Notes: generated from the sequence alone by a model not told the origin. Shown: positions 1-7,520, numbered from the stretch's first letter. The stretch: 32,279 nucleotides of DNA from Paludibacteraceae bacterium (GCA_024401535.1 JAKSKX010000025.1:1-32279), one strand, 5' to 3'. Made by a program: numbers and translations.

Positions 1-635
1 ATAGCTTCTGTATGTGTCCGGGTGGATTCATTGTCCCTGCCTCTACATTCGATGGCGAGACTGTCGTTAACGGTATGTCACCAAGTAACCGTAACTCTCC
101 GTTTGCCAATTCTGGTATAGTTGTGGAAATCAGAGTCGAGGATTTGCCCGAGCTTGTGCCTGACCATGAAAAGTTCGGACCTCTTGCCGGACTGGAGTTT
201 CAGCGCAGATTTGAACAGCTCTCCTTTGCCAATAGCGGTGGAGGTGCCAAGGCTCCTGCCCAAAGACTATATGACTTTGTTAGGGGTAGTCTTAGCTATG
301 ACCTTCCGGACATCAGCTATATACCGGGCTGTACATCTTCGCCAATGCACTTTTGGATGCCGGAGTTCATTGCTAACAGACTTCGCAAGGGATTCGAGGA
401 CTTTGACCGAAAGATGAAGGGATTTGTAACTAACGATGCTGTGATAGTTGGTGTAGAGAGCCGTACATCTTCGCCTGTCCGTATTCCACGAAATCCGGAG
501 ACTATGGAGCATATCTCCATCGCAGGTCTTTACCCTTGCGGAGAGGGTGCAGGCTATGCCGGTGGTATAACATCTTCCGCTGTGGATGGCGAGAATGTGG
601 CGGAAAAGATAGCCATTTCAATGCAGAATGCATAG
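1..635 (+). CDS. FAD-dependent dehydrogenase, C-terminal fragment
   Basis: This is the C-terminal 210 or so residues of a protein whose start lies upstream of the window; the frame is open from base 3. The motifs CMCPGGFIVPAS near the fragment start, NGMSPSNRNSPFANSG, and the final GLYPCGEGAGYAGGITSSAVDG match the uncharacterised FAD-dependent dehydrogenases of the COG2509 type, normally about 500 residues long. The late glycine-rich GEGAGYAGG segment is the part that contacts FAD in this fold. The substrate is unknown for the family, and it is probably a cytosolic oxidoreductase. The gene ends at TAG 633-635, and a hairpin repeat plus a terminator follow before the convergent gene at 773-1492. 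The family call is from recalled motifs, not from a search. Confidence 0.85.
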   Translation, partial: SFCMCPGGFIVPASTFDGETVVNGMSPSNRNSPFANSGIVVEIRVEDLPELVPDHEKFGPLAGLEFQRRFEQLSFANSGGGAKAPAQRLYDFVRGSLSYDLPDISYIPGCTSSPMHFWMPEFIANRLRKGFEDFDRKMKGFVTNDAVIVGVESRTSSPVRIPRNPETMEHISIAGLYPCGEGAGYAGGITSSAVDGENVAEKIAISMQNA

Positions 636-644
636 AGCATAATG

Positions 645-721
645 AACCGTGGAACGGTTCAACTATATAGCCTATGGTTGACAAGAGCGCAAGCTCTTGG
701 CTACCGTAGGGAATAAAGGAT
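645..721 (+). repeat. Palindromic repeat, family 1, copy 1
   Basis: Three nested or adjacent palindromes lie in the gap after the dehydrogenase gene. They are a GAACCGT/ACGGTTC stem, a CAACTATA/TATGGTTG stem, and a larger one with outer arms CCTATGGT/ACCGTAGG around an inner CAAGAGC-GCAA-GCTCTTG hairpin with a GNRA-type loop. A second copy of the same sequence, ending in the same GAATAAAGGAT tail, lies at 31740-31845. No coding potential is seen. It resembles REP/BIME-type intergenic repeats; the mobilising enzyme, if any, is not in this window. Confidence 0.8.
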
Positions 722-733
722 ACACACAAAAAT

Positions 734-761
734 AGAGACGCATTTCTGCGCCTCTTTTTTT
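734..761. terminator. Bidirectional intrinsic terminator
   Basis: The stem is AGAGACGCA (734-742) with TGCGCCTCT (747-755), a TTTC loop and one A-C mismatch, followed by six or seven T on the plus strand. On the minus strand the stem is followed by ATTTTTG. It sits between convergent genes ending at 635 (+) and 773 (-), so it probably serves both. Confidence 0.75.
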
Positions 762-772
762 ATTGTCCGTAG

Positions 773-1492
773 TTACTCCGGTATTTCAGGTTCTGGAGTT
801 GGTTCGTCCTCCTCCTCGCTTCCCGAGTTCTTAGCCGATATAGTCACTCGTTTCAGCCAGTTCCTGATGAATGCAAGGAACTCGTTTATGAGTTCAAGTC
901 TTTCGACCTCGCTTTCGATGTTCGGAGAAAGCTCGTAGCCCTCGACCTCGGCCTTCTTGATGATTGACTCGATAAGGTCGTCTGTCGGCTGTCGAAGAGT
1001 CTTTTGCGCAGGGATGTTTGCAATCATGAGGTCCTCCATCTCCATGAATGAGACAAGGTTGTCCGCCTCCTCGCAGATTGAAGTTGCCTCCTCTACAAGA
1101 GCCTCGGCTGAGGTTGACTCCACCCCTGACCATGCGCTAAGGAAAGCTCGCACAGACTCGGCATATTCGTGGTTCGATGTTGCTGTGGCTATTCGAGACT
1201 GGTAGGAGTGCCACTCGATTTCACCGCCCTGTCTGCCAAGCTCGGCCTCTTTCTTGAGGATATGGCCAAGAGCTGACATTACGTTTCTGAGCTGGTTGAT
1301 TTTGTCGTTCCACTGCTCACGGGTGTGGTTCTTGCGGCAGTTAGAGAGGTTCCCCATCTCGTTAGCGATAAGCTGAGTCAGAAGCGGTCTCTTGTTGTCA
1401 TAGACTCCCTTTGGCATACCGTCAAGGAACTCCTGGGCGTAGTGTGTGTGGCGTGCGTTAGTAAGCACCTTAAAAAAAGAAAAGTTCTTCAT
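773..1492 (-). CDS. DUF6261-like hypothetical protein
   Basis: The protein has 239 residues from the ATG at 1492; an in-frame TTG two codons earlier is less likely. It starts MKNFSFFKVLTNARHTHYAQEF and looks largely alpha-helical, with many charged residues and no signal peptide or membrane segment. Length and N-terminal pattern (few aromatic residues, then a conserved NxRHxxY-like stretch) resemble the Bacteroidetes-restricted DUF6261 family, whose function is unknown. The last 15 residues are an acidic proline tail (EEEDEPTPEPEIPE). A good promoter lies upstream (1528-1560), so it is probably a single-gene unit. The DUF assignment is from memory and moderately sure. Nothing in the sequence gives a biochemical role. 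Confidence 0.6.
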   Translation of the reverse strand: MKNFSFFKVLTNARHTHYAQEFLDGMPKGVYDNKRPLLTQLIANEMGNLSNCRKNHTREQWNDKINQLRNVMSALGHILKKEAELGRQGGEIEWHSYQSRIATATSNHEYAESVRAFLSAWSGVESTSAEALVEEATSICEEADNLVSFMEMEDLMIANIPAQKTLRQPTDDLIESIIKKAEVEGYELSPNIESEVERLELINEFLAFIRNWLKRVTISAKNSGSEEEDEPTPEPEIPE

Positions 1493-1527
1493 AATCAATA
1501 AGTTTTAGGTTGTAATTAAATATACTG

Positions 1528-1560
1528 CAAATATAATCATATTTTTCGACATAAACAAGT
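1528..1560 (-). promoter_or_regulatory. Bacteroidetes-type promoter for the DUF6261-like gene
   Basis: Reading the minus strand, TATATTTG (plus 1528-1535) matches the TAnnTTTG -7 box, and a TTG lies about 20 bases upstream (plus 1556-1558). This places the start of transcription some 30 bases before the ATG at 1492. Confidence 0.6.
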
Positions 1561-1690
1561 TTTGTAGGGGATTTTTACGCAAAAAAGTATACTCTGCTTC
1601 TGGAACTGGGATTTATTTAGCCTCGCGCAACACAAACAATTAGCAACAATTAAAAATGAACTAATAATTCCGTATGGAAAAACTTGTAAA

Positions 1691-1725
1691 TAGATATTTA
1701 TAAATATATATATTTATAAAATCTA
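1691..1725. repeat. 35-base AT-rich palindrome
   Basis: A perfect 24-base inverted repeat (arms TTTATAAATATA and its complement, 1697-1720) is extended by TAGAT/ATCTA arms across one unpaired A at 1696. There is no T-tract terminator context and no gene within about 200 bases on the minus side or 290 on the plus side. It could be a protein-binding site, a strand-opening element, or a chance result of extreme AT content. Confidence 0.7.
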
Positions 1726-2016
1726 AATTGATAAAAGAAAAACACTCTTCATTTTTATTTGTTTTTATTGATGCTTTTGTCACAAGCCTGTCTCTGTGGT
1801 GTAGTTTAACTTTTTGGTTAATCAACATAACATAAAATTCTAAAAATCAAATAGTAAAAACTCATTTTTTTTATGTAAATTCGCAAGTGAATTTGAAAAT
1901 AATAAGGAATAAACCTTTTTTAAGTTTTGGATTTTCTTAGGTAAAAAATAAAAACAAATCTACCAGGAGTGCTCCTTGCCTGAACCAAGTAGGACAAAAA
2001 TTAAAAATAATATACT

Positions 2017-2499
2017 ATGAGAGATTTAAATTTCTTCGGTTTTCCAGTATCTGTTGTTCGTTCAGCAGATAGTCTAACCCTTAATAAAGTCGAGGTTAAC
2101 AGATTGCTTGATGCGATTGAATTTATCCTTGGTAATCGCAATTATTCAATTAAGCTTTCTCGTGTTCAACAACAGGCGTTATTGGAATTTGAAAGTTTGG
2201 GGTACTTGGAGTTTGACGGAGAGAGACGTGGCTACAATGTAGGCAAGCAAGGGACAAAAAAGTTAGTTGCTTACATTGTGGGTGCTGTTTTCTGTGATGA
2301 CTATACTACTCCAGACGATAAGACTTGGATGAAAGGGCGTACTCTCTCTGATGCAGAGGGGATAAGATTGTTTTTTTGCTTTGATGTAAGCCACGAGAGA
2401 AACAAAGGGAAAGAATTAAAGTCTCCTAAAAAATGGAGAGAGGTAGATGATATAATGAAAAAATTAAAAGAGTGCAGTTTTAGTGCTGCACCAAAATAG
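2017..2499 (+). CDS. Hypothetical protein, 160 aa
   Basis: I do not recognise this protein. It starts MRDLNFFGFPVSVVRSADSLTLNK and has no signal peptide or membrane segment. A central region rich in mixed charge precedes GTKKLVAYIVGAVFCDDYTTPDDKTW in pieces, and the C-terminus is basic (KSPKKWREVDDIMKKLKE). It is probably cytosolic. Base composition is more AT-rich than the downstream primase-helicase, so the two may have different histories. The gene is isolated: a 518-base AT-rich gap precedes it, and two tandem terminators separate it from the next three genes, so it is probably transcribed alone. Confidence 0.7.
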   Translation: MRDLNFFGFPVSVVRSADSLTLNKVEVNRLLDAIEFILGNRNYSIKLSRVQQQALLEFESLGYLEFDGERRGYNVGKQGTKKLVAYIVGAVFCDDYTTPDDKTWMKGRTLSDAEGIRLFFCFDVSHERNKGKELKSPKKWREVDDIMKKLKECSFSAAPK

Positions 2500-2509
2500 C
2501 ACTTTTTTT
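2482..2509 (+). terminator. Intrinsic terminator overlapping the stop codon
   Basis: The stem is AGTGCT (2482-2487) with AGCACT (2498-2503) and a ten-base loop, then six to seven T. The 3' arm contains part of the stop codon of the 160-aa gene. Confidence 0.65.
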
Positions 2510-2530
2510 CGGGGGTTATCCACATTAATT

Positions 2531-2571
2531 TTGCACTATCAATCAAAAACGATTGGTGGTGCAATTTTTTT
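2531..2571 (+). terminator. Second, stronger intrinsic terminator
   Basis: A 14-base-pair stem (2531-2544 with 2551-2564, two G-U pairs) closes an AAAAAC loop and runs directly into seven T. It lies about 20 bases after the first terminator and just before the three-gene cassette, so the cassette should have its own promoter. None with a TAnnTTTG box is evident in 2572-2621. Confidence 0.8.
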
Positions 2572-2621
2572 GCCCCTGCTCTCGTTGGGTAATTGACAAA
2601 ATATAAATTTAATTTATAACT

Positions 2622-2879
2622 ATGGCAGAAATACAACAGCCAAAACTAAACCCTTCAATCTATCTGAAGGTGACTCCGAAGGGAGTCGAGATACTCCACA
2701 ATGTGAGTAAGCGAAGCAAACCTCAGTCGGTGCCTTTGCATGTCTCTAACAAGGGCAGACTGTCCGTAACCAAGGACAAGCAACTGCGCATAACTATCCG
2801 AGGCAGCAAACCCCTGGATATTGCTCAGGAGCTTGCCGAGTACGAAGAAATTTTGTTTAATCTTTATAATGGTTTTTAA
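2622..2879 (+). CDS. Hypothetical protein, 85 aa, first gene of primase cassette
   Basis: I do not recognise this protein. It is small and basic (MAEIQQPKLNPSIYLKVTPKGVE..), with beta-strand-like alternation and a C-terminal helix (ELAEYEEILFNLYNGF). It has no signal peptide, cysteine cluster or membrane segment. Its stop codon abuts the ATG of the next gene at 2880, and that gene overlaps the primase-helicase by four bases, so the three are almost certainly cotranscribed and translationally coupled. Its position suggests an accessory role to the primase-helicase, but the sequence does not show what. Confidence 0.75.
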   Translation: MAEIQQPKLNPSIYLKVTPKGVEILHNVSKRSKPQSVPLHVSNKGRLSVTKDKQLRITIRGSKPLDIAQELAEYEEILFNLYNGF

Positions 2880-3134
2880 ATGGTAGATAATTTTATTATT
2901 AAAAAATGCACTCCCGCATACAGAGTCGGCGAGGGCGGGAAAATGGCAAGAAACATCATCCTGCAGAAATATGGCGGATGGGACGAGTTCTTCGGTTATG
3001 TCTCTGGTCATTTTGCTGAGGTCAACCTAGTGGAAGGCGATTTGGTCATTGCCGACCTCAGCATCAAAGTCAAAGAAGTTGACGACAAGGCCTTTCAAAA
3101 CATTTACATCAATTCAATTAAAAAAATAGTATGA
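2880..3134 (+). CDS. Hypothetical protein, 84 aa, second gene of primase cassette
   Basis: I do not recognise this protein. It starts MVDNFIIKKCTPAYRVGEGGK and continues with KYGGWDEFFGYVSGHFAEVNLVEGD in two pieces; no signal peptide or transmembrane segment is present. The ATG follows the preceding stop with no spacer, and the stop overlaps the next start as ATGA (3131-3134). The arrangement indicates coupled translation with the primase-helicase and argues that the ORF is real. A small DNA-binding or partner protein is possible, but that is inference from context only. Confidence 0.75.
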   Translation: MVDNFIIKKCTPAYRVGEGGKMARNIILQKYGGWDEFFGYVSGHFAEVNLVEGDLVIADLSIKVKEVDDKAFQNIYINSIKKIV

Positions 3135-5338
3135 GCGTATATAAAACTAGCATTAAGGTGGCAGGCCGTCCTGCAACTCCGGTAACTGACAGAGACACAT
3201 TTTTGAGAATGAGAGAGGCAACGAAAAAGGCTCTCGAGGATGTCCGAGCCGGCAAAGAGGAGAGAAAGAAGGACTTGGTGGCTTTCGTCTATGGCGCACT
3301 ACCCAACGACGACGGAACATTCAAGGAAGCAACTAGGGTAAGTTCAACAATAGGAATGGACATCGACCATATCCCTGTCGAAACCATGCCAACGGTAGAG
3401 CAGAGAGTCAAGGAGCTGAAAGACCGTTGCCGAATCCTCTTTGCAGAGCGTTCACCAAGAGGTCATGGCGTTCACATAGTCTTTGAAAGAAATCCTGAGC
3501 TTACGACAGAGGAGAACCTTCAGTGGATGACCGAGCAGATTGGCATCGAGGGAGTGGAGTATGACAAGGGAGCAAAGGATTTGGCAAGGGTGTTCTTTGG
3601 CACTTCCAACGCTCCCGAGGACCTTTGGGTTCTTGACGACAGACTTTTCGAGGTCAGTGAAGTCCCAAATGTCGAGAAGGTAGAGGCCAATCCTCCATGC
3701 CATGCAAATCAGCAGAGGGTTGTGGCGGATGCAGTTCCCTCTAAACCCGCATCCCTATTCCCCGCAGACTACAATGGCACACCATACGCATATATCGTAG
3801 AGGAGCTAGAGGCTCAGTACGGAGGCGCTCCCCAAGTGGGCGACAGGAACAACACCATCCTCAAGATGGCTTCCGATTTGGCTCAGATTTGCGACAGAAA
3901 CCCCGAATGGATATTCTCTATCCTTCCAGACTACGGACTTTCAAGCCAGGAGGTAATGACCACGATAAGGAGTGCCTGCAGCTATGACCACAAGATGTAT
4001 TTCAGCCTAAAGCTCAGAAAGGCAATAAAGAGGGCAAAGCAGAGGGTTGGTGGAACAGACGAGGAGTTTGACAGCTGTCCCCCTCCTATGCCAGAGAAAC
4101 TGCCCGGACTAGTGAAGCTCCTGCTCGGCAAGACTCCCGAAGCCTACAGACCTGCAGTTGCACACGCAGTTTTCCCTGCACTCGCATCCCACCTGTTCAA
4201 TGTCAGATTCAAGTACATCGACAACCAGTATCACGAGGCAACACTGATGAATGTGCTGATGGCTGAGACCGGTGCAGGAAAGAGCTGTATAGACAAGCCT
4301 ATACAGTACATTATGGAGGACATCGTGGAGAGCGACGCCTATAACCGAGAGAGGGAGAGCCAATGGAAAAGGGAGAACAGGAAGAAGGGCGCAAACAAGG
4401 ACAAGGAGAAGCGTCCCGATGGTCTGGTTATCCAGTATGTCCAACCCGACATGACTAATGCCGCATTCATCATGAGAACCAAGGAGGCTGAAGGACACTT
4501 CCTCTATACCAAGGCTAACGAGATAGAGGCTTTTGACAGGCTGTCGGGCGGTACTAAAGGCGCACAGTTCACTATCATGTGCAATGCCTTTGACTACGAC
4601 AACTCCTATGGAGCGGAGAGAGTAGGAAACGACTCGGTGAGCGAGACTGTCTGCGTCCGCTTCAACTTCAACGCCTGCACAACCTTTCAGGGCGGTAAGA
4701 CCTATTTCCGAACTCAGCTGATTAAGGGTGCCTTGAACAGAATTAACTTCTGCACCATCCCCAAGCTCCCTATAGGCAGCGAAATGCCAATCTATGGAGT
4801 CTATGACGACAAGTTCAGGCAGAAGCTGAAACCTTATATAGAGAGGCTGAAGAATGCCGGGGGTGAGGTGTCAAGCAAGTCCGTGTCCGACTTCGCCAAA
4901 CTGCTGTCCGATGAACTAAGGGACGAGAGTGTCGAGAGAGACGATGTGGTATATGAGAACTTCTCGCACAGAGCAAATGTGATAGCATTCCTCAAGGCTA
5001 TGGTCCTCTATATAGCCGAAGGAAACGGAAAGTTCACAAGCGAGATGAAGAATTTCGTCCGTTGGTCTCTGCACTATGACATGTGGTGCAAGATGCAGTT
5101 CTTTGGCGAAGATGTCAGAAAGGCAATGGAACAGGACCATTTCGAGGTCAGCAAGAGAGGTCAGAAGGGTGTACTCGACTACCTGCCTTCGGAATTCACC
5201 GAAGAGGAAATTGTGCAGGAGCGCATCCGTCTAGGAATGAACCAAGGTCCATTACCCAATTTGCTGAGGACATGGAAAAGCAGAAAGAAAATAGAGCCTG
5301 TGGAGGGCAAGGAAAAGACCTACCGCAAGCTGGCTTAG
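3131..5338 (+). CDS. BT4734-type primase-helicase (VirE_N plus DUF3987-like)
   Basis: The 735-residue protein has three parts. Residues 1-190 resemble the BT4734/BF3469 N-terminal (VirE_N) domain, an archaeo-eukaryotic primase-like fold: D77-I-D79-H, then RSPRGHGVHIVF, then KDLARVFFGTS. Residues about 235-290 (GDRNNTILKMASDLAQIC.. and ..GLSSQEVMTTIRSACSY) fit the helical linker of these primases. From about residue 330 the DUF3987-like ATPase follows, with Walker A AETGAGKS around K384. The expected activity is DNA priming plus ATP-driven unwinding, known from plasmids, phages and integrative elements. Length is normal and the frame intact. It is coupled to two small upstream genes. Sequence is richer in GC and in AGA/AGG arginine codons than the core genes to the right, which would fit transfer. 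No integrase or relaxase lies nearby. Confidence 0.85.
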   Translation: MSVYKTSIKVAGRPATPVTDRDTFLRMREATKKALEDVRAGKEERKKDLVAFVYGALPNDDGTFKEATRVSSTIGMDIDHIPVETMPTVEQRVKELKDRCRILFAERSPRGHGVHIVFERNPELTTEENLQWMTEQIGIEGVEYDKGAKDLARVFFGTSNAPEDLWVLDDRLFEVSEVPNVEKVEANPPCHANQQRVVADAVPSKPASLFPADYNGTPYAYIVEELEAQYGGAPQVGDRNNTILKMASDLAQICDRNPEWIFSILPDYGLSSQEVMTTIRSACSYDHKMYFSLKLRKAIKRAKQRVGGTDEEFDSCPPPMPEKLPGLVKLLLGKTPEAYRPAVAHAVFPALASHLFNVRFKYIDNQYHEATLMNVLMAETGAGKSCIDKPIQYIMEDIVESDAYNRERESQWKRENRKKGANKDKEKRPDGLVIQYVQPDMTNAAFIMRTKEAEGHFLYTKANEIEAFDRLSGGTKGAQFTIMCNAFDYDNSYGAERVGNDSVSETVCVRFNFNACTTFQGGKTYFRTQLIKGALNRINFCTIPKLPIGSEMPIYGVYDDKFRQKLKPYIERLKNAGGEVSSKSVSDFAKLLSDELRDESVERDDVVYENFSHRANVIAFLKAMVLYIAEGNGKFTSEMKNFVRWSLHYDMWCKMQFFGEDVRKAMEQDHFEVSKRGQKGVLDYLPSEFTEEEIVQERIRLGMNQGPLPNLLRTWKSRKKIEPVEGKEKTYRKLA

Positions 5339-5380
5339 ATTAACCGAATTGTGAAAAATTCTGCCATATAAATAAATAGA

Positions 5381-5414
5381 AAAGGGAACTGGCTTGCGAA
5401 AGTCGGCTCCCTTT
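5381..5414. terminator. Strong hairpin, probable terminator
   Basis: Fifteen-base arms (5381-5395 and 5400-5414) pair with one mismatch and two G-U pairs around a GCGA tetraloop. It lies 42 bases after the primase-helicase. The T-rich side is on the minus strand (TTTTCTATTTATTT), so it may best serve minus-strand transcripts that come from prfC/DUF4250, or both directions. The bases after it (5415-5442) carry two direct copies of ACAATTCATAAT. Confidence 0.55.
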
Positions 5415-5505
5415 ACAATTCATAATGCACAATTCATAATTCGTTCATAATGAATATTATATAGTGCAACAGTGCATCAGTATTACAATTAAAATTGAAC
5501 CATAT

Positions 5506-5662
5506 AAACGTACCAAGCACGATATAGGAGCGTAGCCACGTAGTGGCTTTTCTTGGTCTAGACGGGGATTTTAATCCCCGGCTAATAAATCATATCCGTG
5601 GGTTAAAACCCACGTCTGGACATAGAGATGTCGCTACGCGACAACGTACCAAGCACTATATA
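5506..5662. repeat. Array of four palindromes bounded by 20-bp direct repeats (family 2)
   Basis: In order there are four hairpins: A, AGCCAC-GTA-GTGGCT; B, CGGGGATT/AATCCCCG; C, CGTGGGTT/AACCCACG; D, TGTCGC-TAC-GCGACA. The sequence AACGTACCAAGCAC(G/T)ATATA stands on both sides (5507-5526 and 5643-5662, one mismatch), which gives a repeat period of about 137 bases. The same four hairpins and the linker occur at 31890-32092 in inverse orientation and in a different cyclic order. No coding potential was found. It is probably a REP-like non-autonomous repeat. Confidence 0.8.
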
Positions 5663-5685
5663 ATTATGCATTATGCATTTATTTC

Positions 5686-5862
5686 CTACCAAAACTTGTT
5701 ATTTTCCTCGCTGTACTCGAACCCTGCATCAGCCATCTTCTTCAAGATTTCCTCCTTGTCCAAATCAAGGTCACTGCAAAGTTCATCAAGCGATGAATAG
5801 AAATCCCTTAGCTTCATGTTCAGAAAGCTTAGGAGCATCATTGGGTCTGAAGGCAATTCCAT
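5686..5862 (-). CDS. DUF4250 domain small protein
   Basis: A 58-residue protein starts MELPSDPMMLLSFLNMKLRD and continues FYSSLDELCSDLDLDKEEIL, ending KKMADAGFEYSEENNKFW. This matches the short DUF4250 family (start M-x-LPxDPxMLLSxxNMKLRDxYxSLDELC), whose length is about 60 residues and whose function is unknown. The second half resembles a helix-turn-helix-like helical bundle, but that is a guess. The ATG lies two bases after the prfC stop on the same strand, so it is cotranscribed with and probably translationally coupled to release factor 3. Plus-strand ORFs across this region are shadows of it. Confidence 0.9.
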   Translation of the reverse strand: MELPSDPMMLLSFLNMKLRDFYSSLDELCSDLDLDKEEILKKMADAGFEYSEENNKFW

Positions 5863-5864
5863 AG

Positions 5865-7445
5865 TTAGAACTCGCTTGAGAAGTGGAACTTAATTTTAGG
5901 GAAGTCGCTCTGTGCCATCTGAAGGATATAGCCAGAGTCTGCTAGGAACACATCTCGGTCCTCCTTGTCTTTTGCCATATACTGGTATTTGCGCTTCTTG
6001 AAGGTCTCTAGGGCCTCCTTGTCATCGCTCTCTATCCAGCAGGCCTTGTAAAGTGATATAGGCTCCCAACGGCACTGTGCGTTGTATTCGTGAAGAAGTC
6101 TGTACTGGATAACCTCGAATTGCAATGCTCCGACAGTACCGATAATCTTTCGTCCGTTGAACTGGTTTGTGAAGACCTGAGCCACACCCTCGTCAGTAAG
6201 CTGCTCGATACCTTTGTTAAGCTGCTTTGCCTTCATAGGGTCGTCATTCTCTATGTACTTGAACATCTCTGGCGAGAAGCTTGGAAGTCCCTTGAAGTGA
6301 ATAGTCTCTCCGGCAGTAAGTGTGTCACCAATCTTGAAAGTGCCACCGTTGTCTGGCAGACCTACGATATCACCTGGGTAGGCCTCGTCAACAATATCCT
6401 TTTTCTGTGCCATGAAGCAGGTAGGGTTGGAGAACTTCAGCATCTTGTTGTGACGGACATGCTTGTAGTTCACATTTCTCTCGAACTTGCCGGAGCAAAT
6501 CTTGACGAAAGCGATACAGCTTCTGTGGTTAGGGTCCATGTTGGCGTGAATCTTGAACACGAAGCCGGAGAACTTCTCCTCCTCAGGCTTGATAACTCTC
6601 TCCTCAGTCTGAATAGGACCTGGTGAAGGTGCAATCTCGCAGAAGCAGTCAAGCAGTTCCTTGATACCGAAGTTGTTTAGGGCAGAGCCAAAGAATACTG
6701 GAGCAACCTCTCCAGCCTCGTAAGTGTCCCTTTCAAACTCTGGATATACACCCTCAAGTAGTTCAAGGTCCTCACGAAGCTGCATAGCATCCTCCTCGCC
6801 GACAATATCGTCAAGCTGTTTGCTGTTGATGTCGTCGATGGCAACGTTCTCTGAGATAGTCTGCTTTGAAGGAGTGTAAAGGTTAAGGCTATGCTCGTAC
6901 AGGTTATATACGCCCTTGAACTTCTCACCCTGGTTGATAGGCCAGGAAAGAGGTCTGACCTTGATGTTAAGCTCCTTTTCAAGCTCGTCCATAAGGTCGA
7001 AAGGGTTCTTACCGTTGCGGTCCATCTTGTTGACAAAGACGATAACGGGAGTGTTACGCATACGGCAGACATTCATAAGCTTGCGTGTCTGAGTCTCAAC
7101 ACCCTTGGCGCAGTCCACCACGATGATAACCGAATCCACGGCAGTAAGGGTACGGAAAGTGTCCTCCTGGAAATCCTGGTGACCAGGAGTATCAAGGATG
7201 TTTATCTTGTAGTTGTTATACTCGAAAGCCATCACTGATGTTGCGACAGAAATACCTCTCTGCTTTTCAATCTCCATCCAGTCGGAAGTTGCAGTCTTCT
7301 TGATTTTGTTGGACTTAACAGCACCGGCAATATGGATGGCACCACCAAATAGTAGGAGTTTCTCGGTTAGAGTTGTCTTTCCTGCATCCGGATGAGAGAT
7401 GACAGCGAAAGTTCTTCTGCGCTTGATTTCGTCAATGAATCCCAT
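5865..7445 (-). CDS. prfC: Peptide chain release factor 3
   Basis: A translational GTPase of 526 residues, the usual RF3 length. It removes RF1/RF2 from the ribosome after peptide release. The GTP-binding motifs are intact: G1 HPDAGKTT (residues 18-25), G3 DTPGH (85-89), G4 NKMD (139-142), and the RF3-typical switch region [17 protein letters not shown]. Beta-barrel and C-terminal RF3 domains follow (..[12 protein letters not shown]..). A promoter box lies at 7521-7528 on the minus strand, back to back with valS. The small DUF4250 gene follows two bases after its stop. Many long ORFs on the opposite strand are codon-bias shadows. Confidence 0.97.
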   Translation of the reverse strand: MGFIDEIKRRRTFAVISHPDAGKTTLTEKLLLFGGAIHIAGAVKSNKIKKTATSDWMEIEKQRGISVATSVMAFEYNNYKINILDTPGHQDFQEDTFRTLTAVDSVIIVVDCAKGVETQTRKLMNVCRMRNTPVIVFVNKMDRNGKNPFDLMDELEKELNIKVRPLSWPINQGEKFKGVYNLYEHSLNLYTPSKQTISENVAIDDINSKQLDDIVGEEDAMQLREDLELLEGVYPEFERDTYEAGEVAPVFFGSALNNFGIKELLDCFCEIAPSPGPIQTEERVIKPEEEKFSGFVFKIHANMDPNHRSCIAFVKICSGKFERNVNYKHVRHNKMLKFSNPTCFMAQKKDIVDEAYPGDIVGLPDNGGTFKIGDTLTAGETIHFKGLPSFSPEMFKYIENDDPMKAKQLNKGIEQLTDEGVAQVFTNQFNGRKIIGTVGALQFEVIQYRLLHEYNAQCRWEPISLYKACWIESDDKEALETFKKRKYQYMAKDKEDRDVFLADSGYILQMAQSDFPKIKFHFSSEF

Positions 7446-7520
7446 AAATTTCGCTAATAGTTACATATCAATTCAGCCTCTGCGGAACATAAAATGATGC
7501 AGAAAGCTAATAAAACCGTG

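Larger units (their letters stand above)
1499..2016. other. Long AT-rich intergenic region with palindromes and structured leader
   Basis: No gene was found in these 518 bases. They hold the promoter of the minus-strand gene (1528-1560), a long AT palindrome (1691-1725), a short hairpin with AAATTC/GAATTT arms (1877-1894), and a leader before the next gene with small complementary stretches (AGGA/TCCT at 1965-1976, CTAC/GTAG flanking it). No clean TAnnTTTG box was seen for the plus-strand gene at 2017; TAAATTCG at 1876-1883 is one mismatch away. Confidence 0.5.

Noticed and set aside
1925-2016. Structured leader before the 160-aa gene as a possible retron or riboswitch
   Set aside because: No reverse transcriptase is present, the stems are only four or five pairs, and no known aptamer core is visible.
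5415-5442. Tandem ACAATTCATAAT repeats as possible replication iterons
   Set aside because: There are only two copies, 16 bases apart, of very AT-rich sequence next to a terminator hairpin; that is too little to call an origin.
5543-5864. Plus-strand ORFs of 60-85 codons in the repeat and DUF4250 region
   Set aside because: One crosses the palindrome array and the other is antisense to the DUF4250 gene; neither has a recognisable domain.
6090-7238. Long plus-strand ORFs opposite prfC (for example 178 aa at 6090-6626)
   Set aside because: They are antisense shadows produced by the codon bias of prfC; their translations are leucine/valine-rich without motifs.
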